DNA of 64,000 nucleotides from Fen-1135 sp963705275 (lineage in GTDB: Bacteria; Desulfobacterota; Syntrophia; Syntrophales; UBA2185), in NCBI GenBank assembly GCA_963705275.1, contig OY970063.1, positions 2,170,001 through 2,234,000 on the forward strand, in the 5' to 3' direction. Position 1 is the stretch's first letter. Each line of letters begins with the position of its first letter. The notes under the pieces were generated by a model. The model was not told where the DNA came from and did no database searches. It worked only from the letters and a program-made list of their open reading frames with translations. This document shows positions 1-7,748 of this stretch, piece after piece. Made by a program: the position numbers and the translations under genes.

Positions 1-526
1 CGAAGGGTATAATATAGCGATTTGAATATGCGGAAACACGATGCCATTTCTCGCCCAGAAAGAATCCGAGATTCATAAACACTATCGTCCAGAGCGCCGC
101 ACCTGAATAGGCAGAAGCGGCAAAGACCGGATACGGCATAATGGATGACCCTGCAAAAATGGCTGTCAAATGTCTTACCCCTGGAATAAAATAACCGACG
201 AACAATGCGAACTTTCCATATCGTACGTAAAACTTTTTTGCATTTTGAATATGATCAGGATTTACATTCAGCCTGATGGAATATCTCTTTATCAAACGGT
301 ATCCAATGGTCCTGCCAAGGATATAACCGAGTGTCACGCCCGACGAACTTCCTATGAAGCAAACGGCAAAGGCATAGACATAGTTCAGTTTGCCTTCATA
401 AACTAAAAAGCCTACAAATGCAATCAATGTCTCATCAGGAATGGGAAGACCCAGGATTCCCAGCCCCAGAGCGACAAAAATGCCAAAATAAGAATATTTT
501 GTGATGGTCAAAAGAAGAGCGTGCAT
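1..526 (-). CDS. DedA-family membrane protein (3' end cut by window edge)
   Basis: The minus strand is open from an ATG at 526 to the window edge, giving about 175 residues without a stop. The product starts MHALLLTITKYSYFGIFVAL and has strong hydrophobic segments. It contains the DedA/SNARE-associated pattern: a Pro-rich entry (GLPIPDETLIAF), a Gly/Ser-rich helix (GSSSGVTLGYILGR) and an arginine-containing FVGYFIPGVRHLTAIFAG segment near residue 115. Members of this family are inner-membrane proteins linked to lipid carrier recycling (undecaprenyl phosphate or phospholipid flipping) and proton-motive-force maintenance. The family assignment comes from the motifs; the transported substrate cannot be read from the sequence. 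The C-terminal part lies outside the window. Confidence 0.85.
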   Translation of the reverse strand, partial: MHALLLTITKYSYFGIFVALGLGILGLPIPDETLIAFVGFLVYEGKLNYVYAFAVCFIGSSSGVTLGYILGRTIGYRLIKRYSIRLNVNPDHIQNAKKFYVRYGKFALFVGYFIPGVRHLTAIFAGSSIMPYPVFAASAYSGAALWTIVFMNLGFFLGEKWHRVSAYSNRYIIPF

Positions 527-720
527 CAATGACCCATAGGCTCTATTTCAAAAGTTATCTTGGAAGTATTATAGAATAAATGCTTTCAAGAATGCGAGCT
601 GAAATATCGCCTAAGAATCCGGAAAAGGACAATATGATAAGAGGAGAAATCTGCACCTATGCTGTATGCCCCTAAGGCGCAGTTTGAAACTGGTACCGGC
701 ACTTCTTCTCAAAACGAGAA

Positions 721-743
721 AGGGCGGGAACTTCTCCCGCCCT
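721..743 (-). terminator. Stem-loop downstream of the HU gene
   Basis: A perfect 9-bp inverted repeat (agggcggga / tcccgccct) with a 5-nt loop lies 59 bp past the HU stop codon. The T-run on the minus side is short and interrupted, so this is a probable rather than classic intrinsic terminator. Confidence 0.55.
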
Positions 744-801
744 AACCTGTCAAATAGTCTATAACCAAAAATATTGAACGTATTTTTATAATGTCTGAAT
801 G

Positions 802-1071
802 TTATTTAATGGCATCTTTTAGTGCCTTGCCGGCAGAAAACTTGGGCACTTTCTTGGCCGCAATCTTGATCGGTTTGCCGGTCTGTGGATTTCTCCCTGT
901 TCTTGCGGATCTCTTCGCGACGGAGAAAGTCCCAAAGCCGACCAGAGTCACCTTGTCTCCTTTTTTCAGGGCCTTCTTGATTGCATCAAGGACGGAATTA
1001 ACGGCGCCTACTGCCTCTACCTTGCTGCATGTTGACTTTGCAACCTCATTGATCAGATCTTCCTTGTTCAT
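802..1071 (-). CDS. hup: HU-family DNA-binding protein
   Basis: This 89-residue protein has the full HU/IHF layout. An N-terminal helix pair (MNKEDLINEVAKSTCSKVEA) is followed by the GFGTFSVAKRSARTGRNPQT signature, with the DNA-intercalating Arg-Asn-Pro at residues 60-62, and a C-terminal helix. HU bends DNA non-specifically and compacts the nucleoid. The length matches the family (about 90 residues). The start is fixed by a strong GGAGGAGG ribosome-binding site 6 nt before the ATG. It is monocistronic, with a promoter at 1151-1179 and a stem-loop at 721-743. HU versus IHF subunit is decided for HU by the conserved arm sequence, but IHF-like use cannot be fully excluded. Confidence 0.96.
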   Translation of the reverse strand: MNKEDLINEVAKSTCSKVEAVGAVNSVLDAIKKALKKGDKVTLVGFGTFSVAKRSARTGRNPQTGKPIKIAAKKVPKFSAGKALKDAIK

Positions 1072-1150
1072 AGCATCCTCCTCCCTTTTTATATTCTAAT
1101 GGTCTCGATCCGCCAAAGGCGGAAACATAACACCTCTGCGTCAATGACAC

Positions 1151-1179
1151 CTTATAGATTCTGATAATCAAAAAAGCAA
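1151..1179 (-). promoter_or_regulatory. Sigma70-type promoter for the HU gene
   Basis: On the minus strand TTGCTT (1179-1174) and TATAAG (1156-1151) are separated by exactly 17 nt. Transcription would start near 1144, giving a leader of about 70 nt before the HU start codon. The rest of the 1072-1387 gap holds no convincing gene or structured RNA. Confidence 0.5.
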
Positions 1180-1387
1180 CCTTAAAATGATGTTGCTTTA
1201 ACTTTATTTTGAATCGGCAACAATAGGCATGATGCGGCTTTCCGGCCTGAAAATTAACTGCGGCACGCGCATGCTGCATGGACCACAATCTGTAAAGAGA
1301 AGAGACAGGAAGCCTTGCGTCTTGGCCTAAGCAATAAGCAAGCGTTTGTATTGCTTGGCTATGCATCTGCTTATGACAGAACAGCGA

Positions 1388-1930
1388 TCATACAACATGC
1401 TGATTTTGCTTCAAAAAATATGTTTGCGTAGGATATATCAAATGGCGCCTGCTGGATGATGCCTTGCGTGTCGTGCATTTGCTGCGGTCCAGATTGCGCA
1501 AACCGATTGAATCAAAAAGCCAGATTCGTTTGCTCGATATCTTGCGGACTATCGTCCAGTGGTCATGCAGACCACCCAAGCTTAAAAGAATCGCTCTCTT
1601 TTCCCCCTTTGCACGTTTCTCGTGAAGAAACCTCGTCATTTCTGTCCAGAACTCACTGATCCCCACATCTGTCTGCTTTTGGAAAGGAATTGCCCGGTCT
1701 ACTTTCTCTCCGATTATGTCTTTGAATATGCTCCCCATCACCGTTATGCTGATCCCCTGCGCCAGCGTAACAGCGAGACTCTTATTGTCTTCAAGGTAGC
1801 CAACAATCTGTGTAAACAGTCCCTGCGATTCTTCGTTACTAAGTCCTCTGATGACGCGCATGGCATTCACGATACTATATATGCCGCAAAGCGAATCGAG
1901 AGCTCCCTGCTCATAAGGGTTAAGTTTCAT
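1388..1930 (-). CDS. Predicted papain-like cysteine peptidase-fold protein, function unknown
   Basis: This 180-residue protein has no signal peptide and no membrane segment, so it is probably cytosolic. Its motifs fit a papain-like thiol peptidase or transferase: Gln8 in a YEQGALDSLCG segment (possible oxyanion-hole residue), Cys15 at the start of a helix (LCGIYSIVNAM), His124 in HDHWTIV, and Asp140 in WLFDSIG. The order Gln, Cys, His, Asp matches a catalytic site in such folds. I do not recognise the exact family. The C-terminal part (after residue 145) is basic and ends in YFLKQNQHVV. It stands alone between HU and a convergent-looking spacer, so context gives no clue. Peptidase activity is an inference from motif order only; it could also be an amidase, acyltransferase or inactive homologue. 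Confidence 0.7.
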   Translation of the reverse strand: MKLNPYEQGALDSLCGIYSIVNAMRVIRGLSNEESQGLFTQIVGYLEDNKSLAVTLAQGISITVMGSIFKDIIGEKVDRAIPFQKQTDVGISEFWTEMTRFLHEKRAKGEKRAILLSLGGLHDHWTIVRKISSKRIWLFDSIGLRNLDRSKCTTRKASSSRRHLIYPTQTYFLKQNQHVV

Positions 1931-2241
1931 CGGTCACTCCTGGGAGGGTTACTAAAAGAATTCTCCAATGCGGGATTATATACAACAATATTGTTTCATA
2001 TTGCTCCAAACTTGAAAAGAATTCTTTTGCATTTCTTGAAGGCGATTATTTTCTGATAATTGTTGTATAATTTCAATAAGATGCAAAATGAAATGGCAGC
2101 AAGTTATGGGGCAATATGCTCTGCTACTGAGAAAAGCTGATGAAGTCCCGATTTGAAAACCGGCAGACGGCCGGCATGCTGAAGGATAGTTCAATTCAGG
2201 CGGTATCGTCGATGCAGTTTACAGGCGGGCATTGAAATATT
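1931..2241. other. Gene-free spacer with an 11-bp inverted repeat
   Basis: No credible gene is seen here. Two perfect 11-bp arms (tatacaacaat at 1979-1989 and attgttgtata at 2059-2069) face each other across 69 bp. Each arm overlaps a TATAAT-like hexamer (minus strand at 1980-1975, plus strand at 2066-2071), as an operator flanking two promoters would. The minus-strand hexamer would serve the gene ending at 1388. Confidence 0.4.
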
Positions 2242-4371
2242 TCATTGGAAATAGAAATTTAAGAGATCCTTATTATACTTGGCTAAGTGGTATCTAATGT
2301 TTTCGACTAATGGCGCCAGTATATTTATATAATCGTCAGTCCATGATGCACATCCGTTCAAGCCGTCGTCCTTTCCAAGCCTCACCCAGCCACGGTTTAC
2401 CAATGGCTGGAGGCGTGCAGGGTTCCTTGCCAGGGCGACGCACCAGGAGGCATTCTGGTAGTATTCAAGTCTGTCTCTTGTTGCAGGTACGTTTATGGCG
2501 CCGTACAGGCCAAGCACCTCGGACGTGGATTTTATCACAGGCCTGAGTTCGTAGTAGCGGTTTGAGACGTGAAATAGAATCACTCCGTCTTCCGCCAGTC
2601 TGCTAAGGTATATTTCCATGGCTTCCCGTGTAAGCAGGTGTGTGGGGATGCCATCGCCGGTAAAAGCATCCATGTGGATGATGTCATAGTCATGCCCGGC
2701 ACCATCTGCCTTTTGCATTGAGAGGCGGCCGTCACCGACAATAACGCGAACGTTGACCTTACAGTCATCGAGATACGTAAACCACTGCCGGGCGATCTTT
2801 TCATTGTCAGGGTCTATTTCATAATAAGTGATGCTGTCGGCCTTTTTTGCGTATGCGGCGACAGCGCCCGAACCGAGCCCCAGTATAGCGATTCTCCTCG
2901 GGGCGCTGGTTGCCTGATAGACATCGGCAATTCCACCTCCCAGATAGAAGTAAGAAATGGGTGTCTGCCGTATGTCCGGATCAAGCAGCTGGGCTCCATG
3001 CAAAGTCCTGCCGTGAAGCAGTTTTCTCAGCCCTCCCGGCAGTCCTTCGACGGACGGTTCGTCCTTAATGCGGTACGTTCCGTAAAAATTCCTGTGGCGG
3101 AATTTAATTGGCTCTTGCCACGATGCCCAAGACTCCATGCCGATGACACTAAGCATAATGACCACGATTAGTATGCGGCTGCCAAGAGCGAGAACAGAAG
3201 TGCGGGCCGGCCGGAGGACGGGAGACCTTTCACAGCACCACCAGAAGGACACGCCGAATAATGCGACGAGAATAGGATATTCAAAAAGCCCTTTAAACAC
3301 GAAAGGGGCAGCAAGACTGATAAAGGCGCCGCCAATCCAGCCTCCCAAGGCGATAGTGAGATAGAAATTGGTGAGATGCCCCGGGCGCGGTCGCAATTCG
3401 TAGAGCGTGCCGTGGGCAACCAAACAGATCATAAAGAAGACAGACAGATGTCCGATGATGGCAAGCCAATGTGAGGGCCCTTGCAGATAAAGCATGAATG
3501 TGATGAGCAGGATCTCCGGCCACAGTATTTTCAGAAGTCGGGGGACACCGCCCCTGTTCGAGAAGGTTACGATGAAGCTGCCCAAGTAAAGGGCTAAAGG
3601 CAGGACCCAGGTCAATGGGAAAGAGCCGACTTCCAGAGCAATGAAATTAGTTACAGCCAGCAGGAATGCAGAAGGGAGGCTGCTCAGCAGCAGCCATCTG
3701 GCATAGGTTCCCGACGCAACCTTGGCCTGTTCAATTTCGCTCACGCCTCTTGAAGTTTGGATATGTGGCCCTTTGTCCGGGCGGAGTTGAAACCAGGCCG
3801 CAATGCAAATTATCGCATAAATAATATACGTTGCCGTCCAGGAAAGGCTCTGCATTCTCAGACCCACCAGAGGTTCGGCTATAAATGTGTAACCCAGTAA
3901 TGCAATAAGAGACCCTGCATTTGAAGCCGCATACAGCGGATATGGCTCACGGTGCTCGCCGAGCGAAGATTGATAGAGCCATAACTGGGCAACGACCGCC
4001 GTTGTCGAGAGGACTACGAAGGGCAGTGCCACGTGCACCAACAATATGCCGAGAATGTTGAGGAGTGGTGCGTGTGCATCGGATTGGGCATTGATATTCA
4101 ATGGCAGATTTATCAGGGGAAGGGCAAGTAGAAGCAAATGCCAGGCCCCCATTTTTCTTGCACAGAGATGCGCATACAGATACCCGATGAGGAGCATAGC
4201 CTGATAGAACATGAGGCACGTGAGCCAGACATGGGCCGCACCCCCGAAATAAGGTGTCAGCAGTCGTCCGACGAGAGGCTCCATCCCAAAAAGGAGAAGG
4301 GCGCCGGAAAAGACCATACTCGTGAGCACTGTCATAGCCAGTCTCTGGCCCCTTGCGCTGATTCTTTCCAT
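2242..4371 (-). CDS. Polytopic membrane protein fused to a spermidine-synthase-like domain
   Basis: This 709-residue protein has about 12 hydrophobic helices in residues 12-415, followed by a soluble Rossmann domain. The N-terminal motif FGMEPLVGRLLTPYFGG (28-44) and the segment HLTNFYLTIALGGWIGGAF (332-350) are hallmarks of the fused MFS/spermidine synthase group. The C-terminal half has the aminopropyltransferase nucleotide-binding signature: GLGSGAV (498-504), acidic YEIDP (517-521), GDGR (546-549) and the catalytic-loop MDAFTGDGIPTHL beginning at 567. Spermidine synthases move an aminopropyl group from decarboxylated AdoMet to putrescine. The substrate of the membrane-fused type is not established, so polyamine synthesis is only a possibility. 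It is transcribed away from the neighbouring serine hydroxymethyltransferase gene. Confidence 0.85.
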   Translation of the reverse strand: MERISARGQRLAMTVLTSMVFSGALLLFGMEPLVGRLLTPYFGGAAHVWLTCLMFYQAMLLIGYLYAHLCARKMGAWHLLLLALPLINLPLNINAQSDAHAPLLNILGILLVHVALPFVVLSTTAVVAQLWLYQSSLGEHREPYPLYAASNAGSLIALLGYTFIAEPLVGLRMQSLSWTATYIIYAIICIAAWFQLRPDKGPHIQTSRGVSEIEQAKVASGTYARWLLLSSLPSAFLLAVTNFIALEVGSFPLTWVLPLALYLGSFIVTFSNRGGVPRLLKILWPEILLITFMLYLQGPSHWLAIIGHLSVFFMICLVAHGTLYELRPRPGHLTNFYLTIALGGWIGGAFISLAAPFVFKGLFEYPILVALFGVSFWWCCERSPVLRPARTSVLALGSRILIVVIMLSVIGMESWASWQEPIKFRHRNFYGTYRIKDEPSVEGLPGGLRKLLHGRTLHGAQLLDPDIRQTPISYFYLGGGIADVYQATSAPRRIAILGLGSGAVAAYAKKADSITYYEIDPDNEKIARQWFTYLDDCKVNVRVIVGDGRLSMQKADGAGHDYDIIHMDAFTGDGIPTHLLTREAMEIYLSRLAEDGVILFHVSNRYYELRPVIKSTSEVLGLYGAINVPATRDRLEYYQNASWCVALARNPARLQPLVNRGWVRLGKDDGLNGCASWTDDYINILAPLVENIRYHLAKYNKDLLNFYFQ

Positions 4372-4553
4372 TAATAGACCTCTGAATATCCGGCGTTACT
4401 GGCGGCTCTATTATCACATTAGATGAGGAACAGCCATTAGAAATCATTGCATCGGAATTGTGCATATAATCTCTCTAAAACGTCCTCTTGAGATAAATGA
4501 AAACATAGGGTAATATGCCCACGCTTTGTCATAAAATAGAGGAGGACAACTTC

Positions 4554-5921
4554 ATGGATTTTCCGAATCTCAAGAAACAGGATCCTGAAATTTACAGGCT
4601 TGTCAAGAAGGAGGAAGAGAAACAACAATATAAACTGTCGATGATCCCGTCGGAGAATTTTTCCAGTCCCGCAGTGCGGGAGGCCTTATCATCTGTATTT
4701 GTACATAAATATGCCGAGGGATATCCTCATAAGAGGTATTATGAAGGAAACCAGTTCGTGGACAATCTTGAGGAGCTTTGCCAGCAGAGGGCAAGGAAGG
4801 CCTTCTCTCTTCCTGATGACTGGCACGTGAATGTGCAGCCCCTCGCCGGCGGTAATTCTAATCTAGCCGTTTATAACGGGCTTCTCGAGCCCGGTGATAC
4901 TATCTTGAGCATGTATCTGCCGGATGGTGGGCACTTGTCGCATGGATGGTCATTTCCCGAAAAGGATGAACAGGGATTGGAAGGGCAGGTTGACCAGGCC
5001 ATATATCTGGGCGGAAAGAGAAAAATCAGCATCGTTTCAAAAATCTTTAAAGTGGTGCAATACAAAGTGGAGTCCGATTCACGGCTTTTTGATTATAAGA
5101 AGCTCATGGCTATTGCTAAAGACTACCGCCCGAAGATGATCATCTCAGGGGGCACCGCATATCCGCGCGAAATCGATTATGACGCCCTTCACTCTATCGC
5201 GAAGGAGGTGGGCGCCTATTATCTTGCGGATATTGCCCATGAAGCCGGCCTCGTTGCAGCGGGCGCAAATAAATCACCTGTTGGGAAAGCGGATGTCATC
5301 ACTTTTACAACACATAAGACCATCCGCGGGCCGAGGGGCGCCGTCATCTTATGCAGGGGCGACTTGGCAGATAGAATAGATTTCGGCGTTTTCCCGGGCC
5401 TGCAGGGTGGCCCTTTCGAACACACAATCGCTTCCCTCGCGGTTTGCCTGAAAGAGGCCTGTACGCCGGCCTTTAAAAAATATGCCTTTCAGGTGGTAAA
5501 GAATGCTCAGAGACTGGCCCAAAGGTTCATGGAGAGGGGCTATGACGTTGTTTCCGGAGGAACTGATAAACATCTGTTGCTCATAGACATGAGAAGCAAG
5601 AAATTATCGGGGCGCAATCCTGCCAGAGCCCTTGACCAGGCGGGCATCATCATGAACCGTAACTCTGTCCCCAATGAAACCGGATCGCCAATGAACCCCT
5701 CGGGGCTGCGGATGGGCACGCCGACTATCACTACGCGCGGCATGAAGGAAAAGGAGATGGATAAGATTGCCGAGTGGGTTGATTATGTCATTGAAGTTGT
5801 CGCACCTCATTGCCATCTGAGGCCGGCCGAGTTTGAAGAGAAAATCAAGAAAATGCCTGAGCTTCGGAAGATCGCGGCGGATGTGAAATCACTCTGCCGG
5901 AGGTACCCTCTTAATATTTGA
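4554..5921 (+). CDS. glyA: Serine hydroxymethyltransferase (long variant)
   Basis: This PLP enzyme interconverts serine and glycine using tetrahydrofolate. Diagnostic segments are the N-terminal MIPSENFSSPAVREAL and YAEGYPHKRYYEGN, the central ADIAHEAGLVAAG, and the PLP-lysine region TFTTHKTIRGPRGA. The start at 4554 is chosen because GAGGAGG lies 7 nt upstream; an upstream in-frame ATG at 4515 has no such site. The resulting 455 residues exceed the usual 410-420. Extra sequence sits around residues 85-125 (SLPDDWHVNVQPLAGGNSN), as in divergent SHMTs, so folate type or substrate range may differ. A TATAAT hexamer lies at 4465-4470. The gene is followed by a stem-loop at 5950-5976 and is probably monocistronic. 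Confidence 0.95.
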   Translation: MDFPNLKKQDPEIYRLVKKEEEKQQYKLSMIPSENFSSPAVREALSSVFVHKYAEGYPHKRYYEGNQFVDNLEELCQQRARKAFSLPDDWHVNVQPLAGGNSNLAVYNGLLEPGDTILSMYLPDGGHLSHGWSFPEKDEQGLEGQVDQAIYLGGKRKISIVSKIFKVVQYKVESDSRLFDYKKLMAIAKDYRPKMIISGGTAYPREIDYDALHSIAKEVGAYYLADIAHEAGLVAAGANKSPVGKADVITFTTHKTIRGPRGAVILCRGDLADRIDFGVFPGLQGGPFEHTIASLAVCLKEACTPAFKKYAFQVVKNAQRLAQRFMERGYDVVSGGTDKHLLLIDMRSKKLSGRNPARALDQAGIIMNRNSVPNETGSPMNPSGLRMGTPTITTRGMKEKEMDKIAEWVDYVIEVVAPHCHLRPAEFEEKIKKMPELRKIAADVKSLCRRYPLNI

Positions 5922-5949
5922 CCGGGAACAATCCCGCCGGTTTTCGTAA

Positions 5950-5976
5950 AGCTCCCCGCCGGCAGGTCGGGGAGCT
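5950..5976 (+). terminator. Stem-loop after glyA
   Basis: A 9-bp perfect stem (agctccccg / cggggagct) with a 9-nt loop lies 28 bp after the glyA stop. There is no T-run. Two further small hairpins (gacagg/cctgtc and gacacc/ggtgtc) follow between about 6033 and 6085. Confidence 0.5.
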
Positions 5977-6137
5977 TCGCGGCCAGGAAAATATCATTAA
6001 ATTGCATATCTTCACCTGACCTTCAGGAGGCCTGACAGGGTGTGCTGCCTGTCGGGGGGGTGACACCCGCTCTGCAGGTGTCGTCTGTATAACAAAACAT
6101 GCCCGGAATAGAATGCAAAATAGAGAGTCGGAATTTC

Positions 6138-6410
6138 TTACTCTCTATTATGTATAAAACCCATCGCAGCAAGTAGGAGGATGACGAAACCGAATGCTAT
6201 ATAAATCAAAGTAATGCGATTGAGCTGTAATTCTCCTTTTTCAGTATATAGCAGAACGTTCGAGAGGTAGCTCCAGTAAATGAGAAAGATGTAGTTGAGA
6301 ATCAATGCCATTCTGGTGTAACCGAAAATTAATACAAGTGTAGTGAGGGACAAAAGGACGAGGATATGAAAAAGTGGTACCGATATTTGTGTTGTTAGGA
6401 ACGGTTCCAT
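6138..6410 (-). CDS. Small hypothetical membrane protein
   Basis: This 90-residue protein has three hydrophobic stretches: about residues 12-30 (LFHILVLLSLTTLVLIFGY), 34-54 and 66-85. The polar loop TEKGELQLNR lies between the second and third. The charge pattern suggests an integral inner-membrane protein. No family is recognised. A CRP-like palindrome lies about 110 bp upstream of its start (6520-6535), so it may be controlled by a CRP/FNR-type regulator. It is monocistronic. Confidence 0.6.
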   Translation of the reverse strand: MEPFLTTQISVPLFHILVLLSLTTLVLIFGYTRMALILNYIFLIYWSYLSNVLLYTEKGELQLNRITLIYIAFGFVILLLAAMGFIHNRE

Positions 6411-6818
6411 GTTATCTTCCTCTTTTGTCGGTTATGCTTGTACTCTTAGCTTGATCCCACCTTATTCATTCTTACACGTCTTTTTGGTTTACAATCTAAG
6501 GCGTAATATAAAAAGAATCTGTGACGGTAATCACATATACCATCATTCATATAGAGTCAGGGTCTGATGATTTGGTCTGAATATAATAATTTATTAAATA
6601 TTTTTAATGCGTTATGACTTTTAAGGTAAGCTTTGGCGGATATCTTGAGTTGCTCTTAACAAATTGAAAGTATGGCCCCCGATAGATTCGGTGACTGTAT
6701 CCATTCCATCTATTCCTTCAAACACCACATTGCTAATTTTTGCATCACTTATTGCGAAATCGCGCTGGGCGAAGTTCTTTGCGAAACGCTTTATGTGATA
6801 GTATGAGAGGTGTTGGTT
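6411..6818. other. 408-bp gap with a CRP-like site and a start-less open frame
   Basis: The gap is AT-rich near 6480-6620. It holds a CRP-type palindrome (6520-6535). Between about 6640 and 6818 the minus strand continues open in the same frame as the RRM gene after its TAG stop, for about 60 codons, with no plausible start until late (an ATG in GIDGMDTVTESIG). The wording looks protein-like, so it may be a remnant or an undetected small gene, but I cannot support a CDS call. Confidence 0.35.
6520..6535. promoter_or_regulatory. CRP/FNR-family operator-like palindrome
   Basis: The sequence reads TGTGA-N6-TCACA, a perfect match to the classical CRP half-sites with 6-nt spacing. It sits 110 bp upstream of the small membrane protein gene (6138-6410, minus strand), a usual activating distance. 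The cognate regulator is not in this window. Confidence 0.5.
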
Positions 6819-7148
6819 CTAATACTTCTTGCCTCGACTGCCTCTAAATCCTCCGCCGGAGTCCGACTGGTACGGTCTTCCTCTTCCGCTATCCCTGTCT
6901 TTCTTCGGCCGGGCTTCACTAACGACGATTGTATTTCCATCCAGCTGGCCGCCATTGAATTTTTCAATTGCCTGTTTTGCTTCTTCGTCGGAGGCCATCT
7001 CGACAAATCCAAATCCTTTGGATAGTCCGGTTAACCTGTCCTTTATGATATTTACCGATAGAACATTGCCGGCTCCGGCAAAATTTGATCTCAGATCATC
7101 CTCGGTAACCTTGCTGGATAGATTCCCGATGTATAATTTTTTATTCAT
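6819..7148 (-). CDS. RRM-type RNA-binding protein with Gly/Arg-rich tail
   Basis: This 109-residue protein has a single RNA recognition motif in residues 1-80. RNP2 is KLYIGNL (residues 4-10) and RNP1 is KGFGFVEM (about 45-52), both with the aromatic residues that stack on RNA bases. The tail from residue 82 is rich in Arg, Gly, Asp and Ser (PKKDRDSGRGRPY...GGGFRGSRGKKY), an RGG-like extension. Bacterial proteins of this type are RNA chaperones, often cold-induced. It lies directly downstream of a cold-shock protein gene on the same strand, separated from it by a terminator. An AAGGAGA site precedes the ATG. RNA targets are unknown. Confidence 0.93.
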   Translation of the reverse strand: MNKKLYIGNLSSKVTEDDLRSNFAGAGNVLSVNIIKDRLTGLSKGFGFVEMASDEEAKQAIEKFNGGQLDGNTIVVSEARPKKDRDSGRGRPYQSDSGGGFRGSRGKKY

Positions 7149-7190
7149 GTTTCGTCTCCTTTACGGTTACCGCATTAAAGACTTGAAAAC

Positions 7191-7237
7191 AGAAAGAGGC
7201 ACCCCGGTTCAGGTATTTACAAGGGGTGCCTCTTTCT
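7191..7237 (-). terminator. Strong intrinsic terminator after the cold-shock gene
   Basis: A perfect 15-bp inverted repeat (agaaagaggcacccc / ggggtgcctctttct) with a 17-nt loop, followed on the minus strand by a T-rich tract, lies 13 bp beyond the cold-shock stop codon. It separates this gene from the RRM gene, so read-through would be partial. Confidence 0.8.
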
Positions 7238-7249
7238 GTAAAGAACCTC

Positions 7250-7450
7250 TTATACAGTTTTCACATTAACAGCAGACGGACCTTTTGGACTCTGCTGGAC
7301 ATCAAATTTGACGCGCTGGCCCTCAGATAACGTCCTAAAACCGCTGTCCTGAATGGCGCTGAAATGAACAAATACATCGCCGCCTTCATCGTTAGCAATG
7401 AATCCGAATCCCTTCTTCTCATTAAACCACTTAACGACTCCTTCTGACAT
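7250..7450 (-). CDS. Cold-shock protein (CspA family)
   Basis: This 66-residue OB-fold protein binds single-stranded RNA and DNA and melts RNA secondary structure. Both nucleic-acid motifs are intact: KKGFGFIA (RNP1) and DVFVHFSAI (RNP2). The second ATG (7450) is chosen over the one at 7459 because the AGGAGG site would touch the first ATG directly but is 9 nt from the second. That start gives the family-typical length and N-terminus MSEGVVKWFNEKKG. The 298-bp region between this gene and the FKBP gene holds an inverted repeat (7480-7488 / 7570-7578) in what would be the mRNA leader, as cold-shock genes often have structured leaders. Which csp paralogue it is cannot be told. Confidence 0.95.
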   Translation of the reverse strand: MSEGVVKWFNEKKGFGFIANDEGGDVFVHFSAIQDSGFRTLSEGQRVKFDVQQSPKGPSAVNVKTV

Positions 7451-7748
7451 TGTTTTCATCCTCCTTTCTTAGATTTTTCAAAAGTTGGATTTCCACGTTG
7501 ACAGAAAGAACAATTCATCATATTCCTTGCGAACATGATGGTTTACCTTATACTGCAAAATGCCATTACCCAACTTTTTATGACTTTCTGAACCGTAAAA
7601 ATGCTTCTTTCCTCAATCGGTTGTTTATCTATTATGACATTTTGTCCGATGTCAAGTCTTTTCTGCAAAATTTTTTGGTCAATTAACCAGCATTCGTGGG
7701 GCTTCCTTTCATCTAACCATCAGAAGAAGAACAACTCTCTCGGGCCGA

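Noticed and set aside
1046..1366. 106-codon minus-strand open frame upstream of HU
   Set aside because: It overlaps the HU start in another frame and covers a likely promoter; the translation has no family pattern.
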